Notes: generated by a model from the letters alone, not told the origin. Counted from the stretch's first letter, positions 44,303 to 53,405 are shown. The stretch is 64,000 nt of DNA from Candidatus Korarchaeum sp. (GCA_020833055.1 JAJHQZ010000002.1:124001-188000), one strand, 5' to 3'. Program-made: numbers and translations.

Positions 44303-44984
44303 GGAGTGGGTTAGGGAATTAGGAGCCTTAGGTATATTCCTAGGGGTTATGTTAGAGACGCTGATAACGATAATACCATCGCCCCTCGTCCCGATGATAG
44401 CGGGTTTCTCCCTCATACCGGGTGGTTCGGGAATGATGGAAGCTCTCTACATTTCAACTCTTTTAATAGGTGTAATTGGGAGCCTGGCAGCCACATTAGG
44501 GGCTCTGCTGCACTATCTCATAGGCCTATATGGCGGGAGGGCGCTCATCGACAGATATGGGAAGTATCTGGGGACGAATTCCAGTGAGTTAGATGAGATA
44601 CTCATGAAGATATCCGGGAAAAATGAGATTATCTCGATTTTCATCCTGAGATCAGTTCCTGTATTTCCCCTATCGGTCGTCTCCCTCGGAGCGGGCATGA
44701 TGGGGATGAGGATCCTCCCCTACACTTTGGCTACTCTTGGCGGGACCTTCTTGAGGTACTCATTCCTCGGAATGCTCGGCTTCATGGTCGGGGAGGCTTA
44801 TGAGGAGGTATCCTCCTGGATAGACAGCGTGGAGAATCTCTTAATATTTGCCTCCGTAACGATAGTCCTGCTATACCTAGGGATCAAGAGGGTGAAGGGG
44901 GATGACTCCGGAGTTCTTAGGAAGGGTCTTCCTCAAGGAGATAGGAGGGAAGCTGAGGAGAATCGAGGTGAGAGAGGTAACTGA
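44286..44984 (+). CDS. DedA/SNARE-associated (VTT) family membrane protein
   Basis: 232 residues from ATG 44286; GTG 44256 would add ten residues. The VTT/DedA pattern is visible: ETLITIIPSPLVPMIAGF, a central GSLAATLGALLHYLIGLYGGR, and FILRSVPVFPLSVVSLGAGMMGM with the conserved Arg and Pro. Relatives are lipid scramblases or undecaprenyl/polyprenyl phosphate carriers involved in envelope upkeep. The C-terminal 30 residues are hydrophilic. It overlaps the regulator and the next gene. Confidence 0.75.
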   Translation: MIEVVKEWVRELGALGIFLGVMLETLITIIPSPLVPMIAGFSLIPGGSGMMEALYISTLLIGVIGSLAATLGALLHYLIGLYGGRALIDRYGKYLGTNSSELDEILMKISGKNEIISIFILRSVPVFPLSVVSLGAGMMGMRILPYTLATLGGTFLRYSFLGMLGFMVGEAYEEVSSWIDSVENLLIFASVTIVLLYLGIKRVKGDDSGVLRKGLPQGDRREAEENRGERGN

Positions 44985-45816
44985 TCCTGAGGATATGAGG
45001 AAACTAATTGATGTCCAAGTGTCCGCCTGGGGGATGCAGGACAGAGATGAGGCCGTCCCGTCGCATGTGCTAAAAGCGGCTTCAGATAACTCAGGTATAG
45101 TCGTAGCTGCCTTCGATATGGATACTGGAGAGGCTCTAGCATTCGCATGGGGCTTCCTCGCTATGGATGAGAGGGGTCTCTATCATTACTCCCATCAGAG
45201 CGCTGTCGTCGATGAGGCGAAGGGCTCTGGTCTGGGATTCATCATAAAGCAAGCTCAGAGGGAAGCAGCGATGAAGAGAGGTCTGAGAAGGGCTAAATGG
45301 ACTTTCGATCCATTACAAGCATTGAACACGAGGTTCAACTTAGGGAAGCTGGGTGTCGTCAGCTGGGAGTACCACGTCAATTATTACGGTTACATGGGAG
45401 ATTCAATAAACAGAGGGTTGAGGACGGACAGGTTGAAGGCTTGGTGGTTCCTCGATAGCGAGAGAGTGATTAGGAAAGCGAGAGGTGAGCTGGAATCACC
45501 GAGTTACGAGGACGCATTAGCGGCTGGTGCTGAAGAAGTAATCGAATTCGATTCTGAGGGGAAACCCTGCGGTTTCAGGAAAATAGATGGTGATCTAGTC
45601 CTAGTGGAGATCCCTAGGAGTATTGAAGAAGCTAGAGCTAAGAATTCAGTTGAGATTTGGAGGAATTGTACAGCGGAGGCGATGATATATTACATGGAGA
45701 GGGGATATATAGATTTCGAAGCTGTAATCGATAAGAGGAGCGGTAGAGTATTCCATTTGCTCTGGAGGAACTCTTTAGATGATATATTGAGCGGCTCCTC
45801 GATAAAACTTCAATGA
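44968..45816 (+). CDS. GNAT-family acyltransferase-like protein (COG3375 type)
   Basis: About 282 residues from GTG 44968, chosen because GAGGAG lies seven bases before it; ATG/GTG starts further up to 44902 would overlap DedA by 83 bases. Residues 1-150 form an acetyltransferase fold with the sequence KGSGLGFIIKQAQREAAMKRG at the acetyl-CoA site and WTFDPLQALNTRFNLGKLGV, the mark of the COG3375 group. The C-terminal part is unlike other GNATs. The substrate is unknown. Its tail overlaps rpoL by seven bases (convergent). Confidence 0.7.
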   Translation: MREVTDPEDMRKLIDVQVSAWGMQDRDEAVPSHVLKAASDNSGIVVAAFDMDTGEALAFAWGFLAMDERGLYHYSHQSAVVDEAKGSGLGFIIKQAQREAAMKRGLRRAKWTFDPLQALNTRFNLGKLGVVSWEYHVNYYGYMGDSINRGLRTDRLKAWWFLDSERVIRKARGELESPSYEDALAAGAEEVIEFDSEGKPCGFRKIDGDLVLVEIPRSIEEARAKNSVEIWRNCTAEAMIYYMERGYIDFEAVIDKRSGRVFHLLWRNSLDDILSGSSIKLQ

Positions 45817-46106
45817 TCGACCTTAAGGGAACTCAACTCCTCAATGAAACTATTCTCTATGACCTCATACTTCCTGATGAGTTCCCTGATAGCTCCCTTC
45901 AGCACTTCCCTCGGGTTCAAGCCCTCCCTGACCCTGAGGAACAGTATCGATTCTTCCTTGAGTGGGTGAGGGACATCGTAACCGGCGAACTCCACTCCAT
46001 CGAGGGAGTTCAACTCCTCAACCAGGGGGCTCAGTAGGGTATGCGTCTCTCCCCTTATGAGAACTCTTATCTCATTTCTCGAGACATTAACTACCTCAAT
46101 CTCCAT
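45810..46106 (-). CDS. rpoL: DNA-directed RNA polymerase subunit L (Rpo11)
   Basis: 98 residues. The small assembly subunit that pairs with subunit D to form the polymerase platform. Family pattern: RNEIRVLIRGETHTLLSPLVEEL, then VEFAGYDVPHPLKEESILFLRV, then a long C-terminal helix. It overlaps the preceding gene by 11 bases and ends an information-processing operon. Confidence 0.9.
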   Translation of the reverse strand: MEIEVVNVSRNEIRVLIRGETHTLLSPLVEELNSLDGVEFAGYDVPHPLKEESILFLRVREGLNPREVLKGAIRELIRKYEVIENSFIEELSSLKVDH

Positions 46107-46725
46107 AATCCTCCCTCCCTACGAGCTTCTTTATCAATTCCCTCATCACGAGCTCGGGATCTGCTTTGAACCGCCAGAGCCCTTCATCATCTTTCTCCAT
46201 GAACCCCTCCTCCTCAGCTAGTTCTAGGACATCGAAGGGAGAGACACCGGAGTTGACTGAGACAGCTATTATCACTTCCCTAGCCTTCCTCTGCTTAACT
46301 TCATATTTTATCTCCTCAGATAGGGACCTCAGCTCGTGCATCAGACCTATCATCTCCTCCGGCTCTAGTGTCGTATGGAGTACGTCCTCCTTCCAAATAG
46401 CCGTGAGGCCAGCTGCCTTGAGGGAGAGGGTCAATAAGCTCATAGAGATACTACCGTGCTCTGATAACCAATCTGATGGATATCTATAGAGCCCCCCTAC
46501 TGGATTCCTGACCATCCTGAAGTTCCTATAAGATCTCCTCACTATAGCTTCAGAATCCCTGAGTTCCTCTTTATCCCCAAATAAGGTTATTTTCAAGCCC
46601 GAATCTACTGAATATTTACAAGAGTAATCTCTACCTCTCATTCTCTTCTCTAAGTACTCCAAAAAATCCGAAAGCTCAGATTTTTCTAGTGAGAGGACTA
46701 GAGTTCGCTTCCCCTCTCCTGACAT
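46096..46725 (-). CDS. DUF2067-like archaeal protein
   Basis: 209 residues, soluble, mixed alpha/beta. It starts with LVLSLEKSELSDFLEYLEKRM, has a basic middle (RRSYRNFRMVRNP) and a C-terminal winged-helix-like region (VSPFDVLELAEEEGFMEKDDEGLWRF). I match it by context and pattern to the archaeal DUF2067 family found beside csl4 and rpoL; a role in RNA processing is inferred from that. It overlaps csl4 by 50 bases, and no later start fits. Confidence 0.55.
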   Translation of the reverse strand: MSGEGKRTLVLSLEKSELSDFLEYLEKRMRGRDYSCKYSVDSGLKITLFGDKEELRDSEAIVRRSYRNFRMVRNPVGGLYRYPSDWLSEHGSISMSLLTLSLKAAGLTAIWKEDVLHTTLEPEEMIGLMHELRSLSEEIKYEVKQRKAREVIIAVSVNSGVSPFDVLELAEEEGFMEKDDEGLWRFKADPELVMRELIKKLVGREDYGD

Positions 46726-47281
46726 TCATCAACCCTTCCTTGAAGGGGTTCCACCCGTACTTACTGCTCAACCTCTTATCGAGGTATATCTTACCGCAGT
46801 TCCTACATATTAAAGTATATCCGACCCCCCTGTCTAGCAGAGATCCGCAAGACTCACATATGCTCCTAATCACACCGAGCTCATGAGATCCCTCCATCGT
46901 TACTGTGACGATACCGTTTTCAACGCTCTCTATCTTGACTATAACGATATCACTCGGTCTAGCTCCTATATTCGAGCCCCTCTTCGGCATGGTAGCGTGG
47001 ACAGGAGGTACGAGGAGGCTGACCCTAGGTCTTAGGAGCAGTGTCAGGAAGAGGTTGAAGTTACTCCTATCGGCGCTCCTTATCTCACCCAAAGCGATTT
47101 CTCCAGGTTTAACTGGTAATATTGGTCTCTTAATAGGCTTAACGTTGACTTCTAATTCCTTCCTCTCCAAGAAACCGAGGTGGGAGGAGTAAAGGACTCC
47201 CTCACTCTCGAATATCCCCTCAGCCCCAACGTATTCTTCTACAACACCTATCCTCTCTCCAGGGACGACGATCTCCCTCAT
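46676..47281 (-). CDS. csl4: Exosome cap subunit Csl4
   Basis: 201 residues in three parts: an N-terminal domain (VPGERIGVVEEYVGAEGIFESEG), a central S1 RNA-binding domain (RGSNIGARPSDIVIVKIESVENGIVTVTM) and a C-terminal zinc ribbon with CESCG and CRNCG. It sits on top of the Rrp41/Rrp42 ring and recruits RNA. It overlaps the methyltransferase gene by four bases. Confidence 0.9.
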   Translation of the reverse strand: MREIVVPGERIGVVEEYVGAEGIFESEGVLYSSHLGFLERKELEVNVKPIKRPILPVKPGEIALGEIRSADRSNFNLFLTLLLRPRVSLLVPPVHATMPKRGSNIGARPSDIVIVKIESVENGIVTVTMEGSHELGVIRSICESCGSLLDRGVGYTLICRNCGKIYLDKRLSSKYGWNPFKEGLMNVRRGEANSSPLTRKI

Positions 47282-47901
47282 CCGACCACCTCAAACCTCA
47301 ATATCTCCACGGGGATCTCGACGACCCTCTTCTTATGATGGGGGAATATCCTCTTGAGGGGGAAGGGCCACCTCTCTACGTGCGTGAGGACAGCCCCCCT
47401 CCTCAGAGCGAACTCCCTCAAGAACTCAGAATTTCCAGCTGAATGCAGGGAATAAACTACCTTAGCTCTCCTCAGAGCGACATCCAGGAATTTAGTATCC
47501 GCGTGCCTCCTCCGAGTGCCGAAGGGAGGGTTCTGGATCACTGTATCCACTTCCTCTGAGAAATCTCTCACATCCATCACCAAAAATCTAGCTCTTTCAA
47601 GCAACCCTAACCTCTCAGCATTTCTCTTAGCGACCTCTACGGCTTCTGGATCTAAATCTATTCCGATAACTGAGGATGCACCGTAAAGGAGTGCTCCTAT
47701 CGCGAGTATCCCATTCCCGCACCCTAAGTCTGCGATGTACTTATTCTCGAGATCTCCCATCATATAGCACATATGTATGAGAGCAGCAGCTAAGTTAGCT
47801 GGCGTGGGGCATTGTTCAAGAGAAGGTTTCGGGTCCCTCAGTCCCTCTAGCTGTTGCAAAATTATTTCAAGCTCCCTCTTCGTCCTTACCCTCAGCCCCA
47901 T
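47278..47901 (-). CDS. METTL5-like RNA N6-adenine methyltransferase
   Basis: 207 residues. SAM-binding motif I is ADLGCGNGILAIGALLYGA, with GIDLDPEAVEVAKRNAE as motif post-I. The catalytic motif NPPFGTRRRHADTKFL is that of METTL5/COG2263, which methylates adenine N6 in the small-subunit rRNA. It overlaps L10e by 35 bases, fitting a ribosome role. Confidence 0.85.
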   Translation of the reverse strand: MGLRVRTKRELEIILQQLEGLRDPKPSLEQCPTPANLAAALIHMCYMMGDLENKYIADLGCGNGILAIGALLYGASSVIGIDLDPEAVEVAKRNAERLGLLERARFLVMDVRDFSEEVDTVIQNPPFGTRRRHADTKFLDVALRRAKVVYSLHSAGNSEFLREFALRRGAVLTHVERWPFPLKRIFPHHKKRVVEIPVEILRFEVVG

Positions 47902-48403
47902 CCAACTTGATCACATCTATCCTAGTCATATAAGGTATCTTGAGCTTAGCCAACTTCATGCAGTATTTAGCTGCCTCTAAGTGCTGGCCATTGACTCTCA
48001 AGAACATTATCACATCGCCTCTCCTTATCTGCGCTGCTCTCGCATCAGGCTTCCCGAAAGCTAATCTCATCCCCTTCTGAAGTCTCTCAGCTTTATGGAC
48101 ACCAGCCATAGCGTGCTTCCTCAGGATATGGTGAGGATAGGGGACTACCTTGAAGAAATAAGCTTCATCAGAAGGTACAGCCTTCCTTATCTGAGATATT
48201 ACTGTCATCCTAGCTGCTTCTAGAGCGTTGCTCCTGACTTGAAAACTAGCTTCAGCCACTATCCTCACTTCATACTCGAACTTCCCATGGACGTTACCAT
48301 GATCGAACTTCGTTATCTTACTGTATGGTATGCTCTTTATGTACTCCTTCCTCGTATAAGGCCTCTGAAGGGCCCTGTAGTTCCTAGCTGGTCTCAGGGA
48401 CAT
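47867..48403 (-). CDS. rpl10e: 50S ribosomal protein L10e (uL16)
   Basis: 178 residues, the normal length. RPARNYRALQRPYTRKEY at the start, PHHILRKHAMAGVHKAERLQKGMRLAFGKP in the middle and YMTRIDV at the end are typical. It lies near the A site of the large subunit. It overlaps trmJ by 20 bases. Confidence 0.96.
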   Translation of the reverse strand: MSLRPARNYRALQRPYTRKEYIKSIPYSKITKFDHGNVHGKFEYEVRIVAEASFQVRSNALEAARMTVISQIRKAVPSDEAYFFKVVPYPHHILRKHAMAGVHKAERLQKGMRLAFGKPDARAAQIRRGDVIMFLRVNGQHLEAAKYCMKLAKLKIPYMTRIDVIKLDGAEGKDEEGA

Positions 48404-49115
48404 GACCTTTCACCCTAGCTAGAGCATCCCTCACAGCCTTTATAATACCTAACGCTTGGGACGCTTCCTCCTCAGAGATACCGCAGGGGAAGGTCCTCTC
48501 GAAAACCCTCCTCATAGTGAAGAGGAACCTCTCCTTGTCACGCACTCCCCCTACTAGGTCGATTATATCGCCTAGATATCTCATCATCACTTCCCTAACT
48601 TCCCTAGGCGCAGGCCTGACGTTAAACCTAGAGGAGTCCTTGAAAGCTAGGAAGAATTCGTAAAGGATTATTGAAGCTGCATTCGCTACATTTAAGGCTG
48701 GATACTCCTCGCTAGCTGGTATCGTCACTACTATATCGCAGTAAGAGAGTTCCTCAGTAGTCAACCCTATCGACTCCCTCCCAAGGACGAGGCCGTATAC
48801 AGCATCCCAACTAATGTTAGAGATGAAGTCCCTTATCGGGATAGCTCTCCTCTCTACAGAATATCTGCTGACTCTGGCGGTAGTCCCTATCATCAGATCG
48901 ACCCCCTTCCTCGCCTCCTCGAGCGTCGTCAAGATCTCCATCCTCTCTATAATGTCTCTAGCTCTCATAGCCGCAGCTATCGCCCTATCGAAGCTCTCGA
49001 ACATAGGCCTAACGACCCTGAGCTTATCGAAACCGAAGTTCTTCATAGCCCTAGCTATCATCCCCACGTTATCAGCTTTCTCAGGTTCCACTAATATCAC
49101 TATTAGATCGGGCAT
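48384..49115 (-). CDS. trmJ: TrmJ-type SPOUT 2'-O-ribose tRNA methyltransferase
   Basis: 243 residues. SpoU/TrmH motifs: VEPEKADNVGMIARAMKNFG (motif 1, Asn and Arg), LVLGRESIGLTTEEL (motif 2) and IPASEEYPALNVANAASIILYE (motif 3, the knot). The archaeal TrmJ methylates the ribose at tRNA position 32. First gene of the block that runs to rpoL. Confidence 0.88.
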   Translation of the reverse strand: MPDLIVILVEPEKADNVGMIARAMKNFGFDKLRVVRPMFESFDRAIAAAMRARDIIERMEILTTLEEARKGVDLMIGTTARVSRYSVERRAIPIRDFISNISWDAVYGLVLGRESIGLTTEELSYCDIVVTIPASEEYPALNVANAASIILYEFFLAFKDSSRFNVRPAPREVREVMMRYLGDIIDLVGGVRDKERFLFTMRRVFERTFPCGISEEEASQALGIIKAVRDALARVKGHVPETS

Positions 49116-49169
49116 CGGCTCATTGAAAAAAGCTAAATTAAAATCTGAGTCCCCTTGCTGGGAGTACTG

Positions 49170-49739
49170 ATGCTCGAACGCTTGAGAGGTATTTCCTCTA
49201 AGTTATTCGATGGTTTAGCTGAGATAGCAGTTAAGATAGGGATTAGTGCGAATCTCATCACTATATTAGGGTTCATCTCATTCTTAATATCTATTGTAAG
49301 TCTCTACTTCAGGAAGTCTCTCTTAGCCTCTCTTTTCATATTACTGGGTGGTTTCTTCGATGTGATGGATGGATCCGTAGCTAGGAAGAGAGGGGACTCG
49401 GGAGTTGAAGGGGCATTCATAGACTCCGTTGTAGATAGAGTTGAGGACGGCCTCCTCTTCCTCTTCATGGGGATCTATTCGAGAGAGCTCCTCTGGGCCG
49501 CTCTCACTATACACTCATCGATGCTCACGAGCTACATAAGATCGAGGTCCGAGTCCCTCGGGGTCAGGGGGACGGAGTTCAGTTTAACGGGGAGGGGGGA
49601 GAGGATATTGTTATCAGCGTTATTCTGCGCGATAGATAAAGTGGATTTAGGTCTCATCATAATATCTATCTTGAGTTACTTGACTTGCATCGAGAGATCT
49701 TACATATTCTTCAGGGAAATTAAGAAAAAAGGATCATAG
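49170..49739 (+). CDS. CDP-alcohol phosphatidyltransferase (archaetidyl-lipid synthase)
   Basis: 189 residues from ATG 49170. A TTG at 49155 is possible, but the TATA-like TAAATTAAAAT (49132-49142) predicts transcription from about 49165. The family signature D-x2-DG-x2-AR-x8-G-x3-D-x3-D is exact (DVMDGSVARKRGDSGVEGAFIDSVVD). Four or five membrane helices follow. In archaea these enzymes make archaetidylinositol phosphate or archaetidylserine from CDP-archaeol. The head group is not settled by the sequence alone. Confidence 0.85.
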   Translation: MLERLRGISSKLFDGLAEIAVKIGISANLITILGFISFLISIVSLYFRKSLLASLFILLGGFFDVMDGSVARKRGDSGVEGAFIDSVVDRVEDGLLFLFMGIYSRELLWAALTIHSSMLTSYIRSRSESLGVRGTEFSLTGRGERILLSALFCAIDKVDLGLIIISILSYLTCIERSYIFFREIKKKGS

Positions 49740-51953
49740 GGTATCCATGTACTCCTCTGCTTTCGGAAGCTCTTCCTTCATCCCCTTCCTTCTCCTTATC
49801 TCTAGTGCTATCTGCTCCATGAGACCCTTCGGTAATGGCTCCCAGTGAGAGAACTTCGTCTGCCAGAAGGCCCTACCGCTCGTCATACTCCTCATCTCAT
49901 TGCTGAACCCGCCTAAGGTCTCTCTCACAGGTATGAACCCCTTGACTATGCTTATCCTTCCCCTCTCCTCTATCCCGACTATCTTCCCCCTCTTCTGCGA
50001 GATCAGAGATATTACGGAGCCTATCAGTTCAGGTGGTGTGGAGACCTGTATCTCATATATCGGTTCTAGGAGCACGGGATTTGCGCTCAGCATAGCACCG
50101 AATATCGCCTTTCTAACAGCTGGAGTGAGTTGAGCTGGTCCTCTGTGTGCCGGATCCTCATGTATCATCGCGTTAACCAGCCTTATAGCTACACCCATGA
50201 CGGGCTCTCCAGCTAGGGGCCCTTCCTTCATGACCCACATGAACCCCTGCCTCAAGATCTCCCTCACTTCATCCAGTCTCTGAACACCCACTGTCCTGTT
50301 TATGAAGAGGTTGCAATTCTCTTCATCTATTGTCCATACGTTCCTAGCGTCCTCAGTATCCATCTTACCCTCTTCCCTAAGGATCCTAGCTAGAGTCCTG
50401 CTGTCCATCCTCTCATTGACCCTTCCCTCCCTGATGAGCGTTATCACCTCTTCGTTCAATGGGGAGGCTGTCACCCAGATCCTGTTCAGTTTATTCGGGG
50501 ATTTTGCTAAAACAACATCGCTCGCCCCTCTGACGCTCTCCCTATAGACTACTGTCGGTTCGCTGACATCGAACTCTAGACCAGCCTTCCTGACTTCATA
50601 TAGAGATATCTCTAAGTGAAGCTCCCCAGTACCTTTGAGTAATATCTCGCCCGTCTCCTGGTTGTGTATCATTACTAAATTCGGATCCTGAAGCGTGAGT
50701 TTCCTCAAGGTATCTATGAGCTTCGGTAGGTCCTGGGGATTCTTAGCTTCGACTGAAACTGTCACCACAGGCTCAGTTACGTATCTTATAGCTTCGAATC
50801 CCGAGATAACCCTGTCCTTTATCGCATCAGCGACTACAGTCTCCCCTGAGCTAGCTGACGTCAACCCCAGAACTGCTGCTATATTGCCCGCTGGTATCTC
50901 ATCCATCCTCATCCTATATGGACCCATATATATGCTCGTCTGCTGTATCTTCTGCTTCTTCTTCGCATTTATCAGATAGACATCCTCACCCTCACGCAAG
51001 GTCCCACTGAAAACTCTGCCCGTCACTACTATACCTGCGTGCGGATCTATCCTAACTGCATTAACTCCCATTATGAGGGGTCCATTCGGATCGCAATTCT
51101 TAAGCGCATTGAAGAGCTCCTCATCATGCTTATCCCTCCAGAGTTTCTCGACTCTGTAGGACTGGGCTTCAATGGGATCCGGGACGTGGAGAGAGACCAT
51201 ATCGAGCAGAGCTTCATGAACAGGTATCTCCCTCTTTAGAGCTAAACCATCAGGATCCTCCTTATATACATCTATTATATCGGAGAACTTAATCCCCTTC
51301 TTCATAGCTATAGAGTTCGTCAGACCCCACCCATGGAGAGCGGAACCGAAGGCAACGCTATCATTGTCCCACTTCACCTTCCACTTCTCCCTGAACTCCG
51401 GCTCGCCATAAGCTTCTATCAATCCATTGAAATCCCTTATTATCCTGAGTATCTTCTGCTGTATCTCTTGAGGGGTCAGCTTGAGCTCCTTTATGAGTCT
51501 ATCTATCTTATTTATGAAGAGCAGGGGCCTCACCCTCTCCTCTAGCGCCTGCCTCGTCACAGTCTCTGTCTGGACCATCACTTCCTCCACAGAATCGACG
51601 ACGACTATAGCACCATCTATGACCCTGAGGGACCTAGTGACGTGACCAGTGAAGTCTATGTGGCCCGGGGTATCCACGAGATTTACCGCGAATTCCCTCC
51701 CATCCCTCTGATAGTAGAGAGATATGTTAGCTGCTTTTATCGTTATCCCCCTCTGTTGCTCTATCTCATGATAGTCCAGGGCTCTCATCTCCCCAGCCAT
51801 CTTCTCGCTTATCATTCCCGCAGCCGATAGTAAGTTGTCAGAGAGCGTCGTCTTCCCATGATCGACGTGCGCTATTATCCCTATATTCCTAATGTTCCTA
51901 GGATCCCTCATAAGCTCTTGAAGGTGGTCTATCACCTTCTTGTACTTCTGCAA
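49734..51953 (-). CDS. fusA: Translation elongation factor 2
   Basis: 739 residues from TTG 51953, with GGTGAT seven bases before it. GTP-binding motifs AHVDHGKTT, DTPGHIDF and NKIDR are complete. Domain IV has HEDPAHRGPAQLTPAVR, so the histidine that becomes diphthamide in other archaea is kept. It moves tRNA and mRNA during translation. The 3' end overlaps the CDP-alcohol transferase gene by six bases. TATA-like CCTTTTTAACC lies at about 51988-51998. Confidence 0.97.
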   Translation of the reverse strand: MQKYKKVIDHLQELMRDPRNIRNIGIIAHVDHGKTTLSDNLLSAAGMISEKMAGEMRALDYHEIEQQRGITIKAANISLYYQRDGREFAVNLVDTPGHIDFTGHVTRSLRVIDGAIVVVDSVEEVMVQTETVTRQALEERVRPLLFINKIDRLIKELKLTPQEIQQKILRIIRDFNGLIEAYGEPEFREKWKVKWDNDSVAFGSALHGWGLTNSIAMKKGIKFSDIIDVYKEDPDGLALKREIPVHEALLDMVSLHVPDPIEAQSYRVEKLWRDKHDEELFNALKNCDPNGPLIMGVNAVRIDPHAGIVVTGRVFSGTLREGEDVYLINAKKKQKIQQTSIYMGPYRMRMDEIPAGNIAAVLGLTSASSGETVVADAIKDRVISGFEAIRYVTEPVVTVSVEAKNPQDLPKLIDTLRKLTLQDPNLVMIHNQETGEILLKGTGELHLEISLYEVRKAGLEFDVSEPTVVYRESVRGASDVVLAKSPNKLNRIWVTASPLNEEVITLIREGRVNERMDSRTLARILREEGKMDTEDARNVWTIDEENCNLFINRTVGVQRLDEVREILRQGFMWVMKEGPLAGEPVMGVAIRLVNAMIHEDPAHRGPAQLTPAVRKAIFGAMLSANPVLLEPIYEIQVSTPPELIGSVISLISQKRGKIVGIEERGRISIVKGFIPVRETLGGFSNEMRSMTSGRAFWQTKFSHWEPLPKGLMEQIALEIRRRKGMKEELPKAEEYMDTL

Positions 51954-52060
51954 CGCTTAATCACCAGTATCAGCTCATCCCCATGGGTTAAAAAGGTTTA
52001 TCATGAGGGGGGTCCTACCCGACTAACAGTTTTAAATCGATCCTATTGACATGACGGGGA

Positions 52061-53326
52061 GTGGTTGAATTGAGATCTGTGAGCTCAAGTCACTATCAGA
52101 AGCTCTTCGGACTGACTAGAAATCCATTCCTCAGGTCCTCTCTAGTTGAACTTGAGGACCCTACTTCTATATTCAGTAAACAATGGGTCGATGACGTTCT
52201 AGATTCTCTAGCTGCTGAGACGATGTCAGGAGTGGCATCAGCTTTCGTAACGATAACGGGACCCCCTGGATCCGGGAGGAGCCTGAGGCTCCATCTCCTC
52301 AAGTATTCTTATTACAGAGCTGAGTTAGAGGGGATATATCAGGAGATATCCGCTGTGGAGGGGCCCGATGCCATAGATAGCATACTATCTACTGTATATG
52401 AGAGATCCAGGGGGTTATCTAAGGCCTTGAAGAAGTTATTCCTCGGGATGCCCGATACTCTGACCGAGGAGGAGCTCCTGAACTTGAAGGCCTCTCCAGC
52501 AGATGCCGGTGATATGATAGTTAAATCTTTGAACTCAATAGCCCCCACAGCGCTCCTCCTCGATGACGTGCATAACATGCTCTACACAGATGAGAGGTGG
52601 TCCTTCTTCTTCTTCGAGATGTTGAGGGAGATAGTATCTGTGATGCCCGAGGGCATCCTAATAGTTACGACTATGAGCGATGAAGCTTACGATGAGGTAG
52701 ACAAGAGGTTCCCAGCCCTGACATCTAGGGTCCATGAGAGGATAACTATCCCGCCCCTGACCGATGATGAAGCGATAAATCTCGTATCCAGGAGGCTCAG
52801 CGCTTTCAGGAGCAGGCTCCCCGAAGCCCCATTGGAGCCCCTGACGGAGGAAGTAATCATCGCTGCTAATAGATTAGCTGAGGGCATACCTGGGAAGCTC
52901 CTGGATTTCCTAGCTAAGAGCTTAGATGTCGCAACTATCTTAGGGAGGAGCAGAGTGGATATGTACGTTTTCGATAGGGTAATGGATGCTGAAGCTGAGA
53001 TCCTAGATTACATAAAGAGAGCACCTCCTAAGATGAGGAGGGAGCTCGAGATAATAATCAGGAACTTCAATGGAGGACCTGTGCTCCTGGAGAAAGTCGC
53101 TATAGAGGCCGAGACTCCCCTATCTATAGCATATTCTAGGCTCGAGGCTTTAGTAGTCGCTGGCCTCCTCGAGAAGGATAGAGCCGGGAGGTATTACGTC
53201 CCTAGGGAGGCTATGAGGATCGAGAGAAAGGAGGAGCCAAAAATAGATATGAAGAAGGAAGAAAGGCAAAGAGGGATATCAAAGAGTATATTGAGGTTGA
53301 AAAGAGCTAGAAGAAGCTTCTTTTGA
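52061..53326 (+). CDS. AAA+ ATPase with winged helix, Orc1/Cdc6- or ExeA-like, atypical Walker A
   Basis: 421 residues from GTG 52061, or 418 from TTG 52070, which has GGGGAG at a better distance. The N-terminus HYQKLFGLTRNPF recalls the ExeA/TniB group. The nucleotide loop is GPPGSGRS at residues 67-74, with arginine 73 instead of the usual lysine. Walker B is ALLLDDVHNM, the sensor-1 region ILIVTTMS, and sensor 2 GIPGKLLDFL as in Orc/Cdc6. A wHTH follows (VLLEKVAIEAETPLSIAYSRLEALVVAGLL), then a basic tail. It may bind DNA. ATPase activity is uncertain. Confidence 0.7.
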   Translation: MVELRSVSSSHYQKLFGLTRNPFLRSSLVELEDPTSIFSKQWVDDVLDSLAAETMSGVASAFVTITGPPGSGRSLRLHLLKYSYYRAELEGIYQEISAVEGPDAIDSILSTVYERSRGLSKALKKLFLGMPDTLTEEELLNLKASPADAGDMIVKSLNSIAPTALLLDDVHNMLYTDERWSFFFFEMLREIVSVMPEGILIVTTMSDEAYDEVDKRFPALTSRVHERITIPPLTDDEAINLVSRRLSAFRSRLPEAPLEPLTEEVIIAANRLAEGIPGKLLDFLAKSLDVATILGRSRVDMYVFDRVMDAEAEILDYIKRAPPKMRRELEIIIRNFNGGPVLLEKVAIEAETPLSIAYSRLEALVVAGLLEKDRAGRYYVPREAMRIERKEEPKIDMKKEERQRGISKSILRLKRARRSFF

Positions 53327-53405
53327 CGAACAGATGTCCTTTCGACTCTAAGAGCTTGAACCAAATTGTTTAAATTTTTTGCATAATAGTGTGGATCGGG
53401 GTACC

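Noticed and set aside
51954-52060. Replication origin next to the Orc-like gene
   Set aside because: No repeated origin-recognition boxes or AT-rich unwinding region were found.
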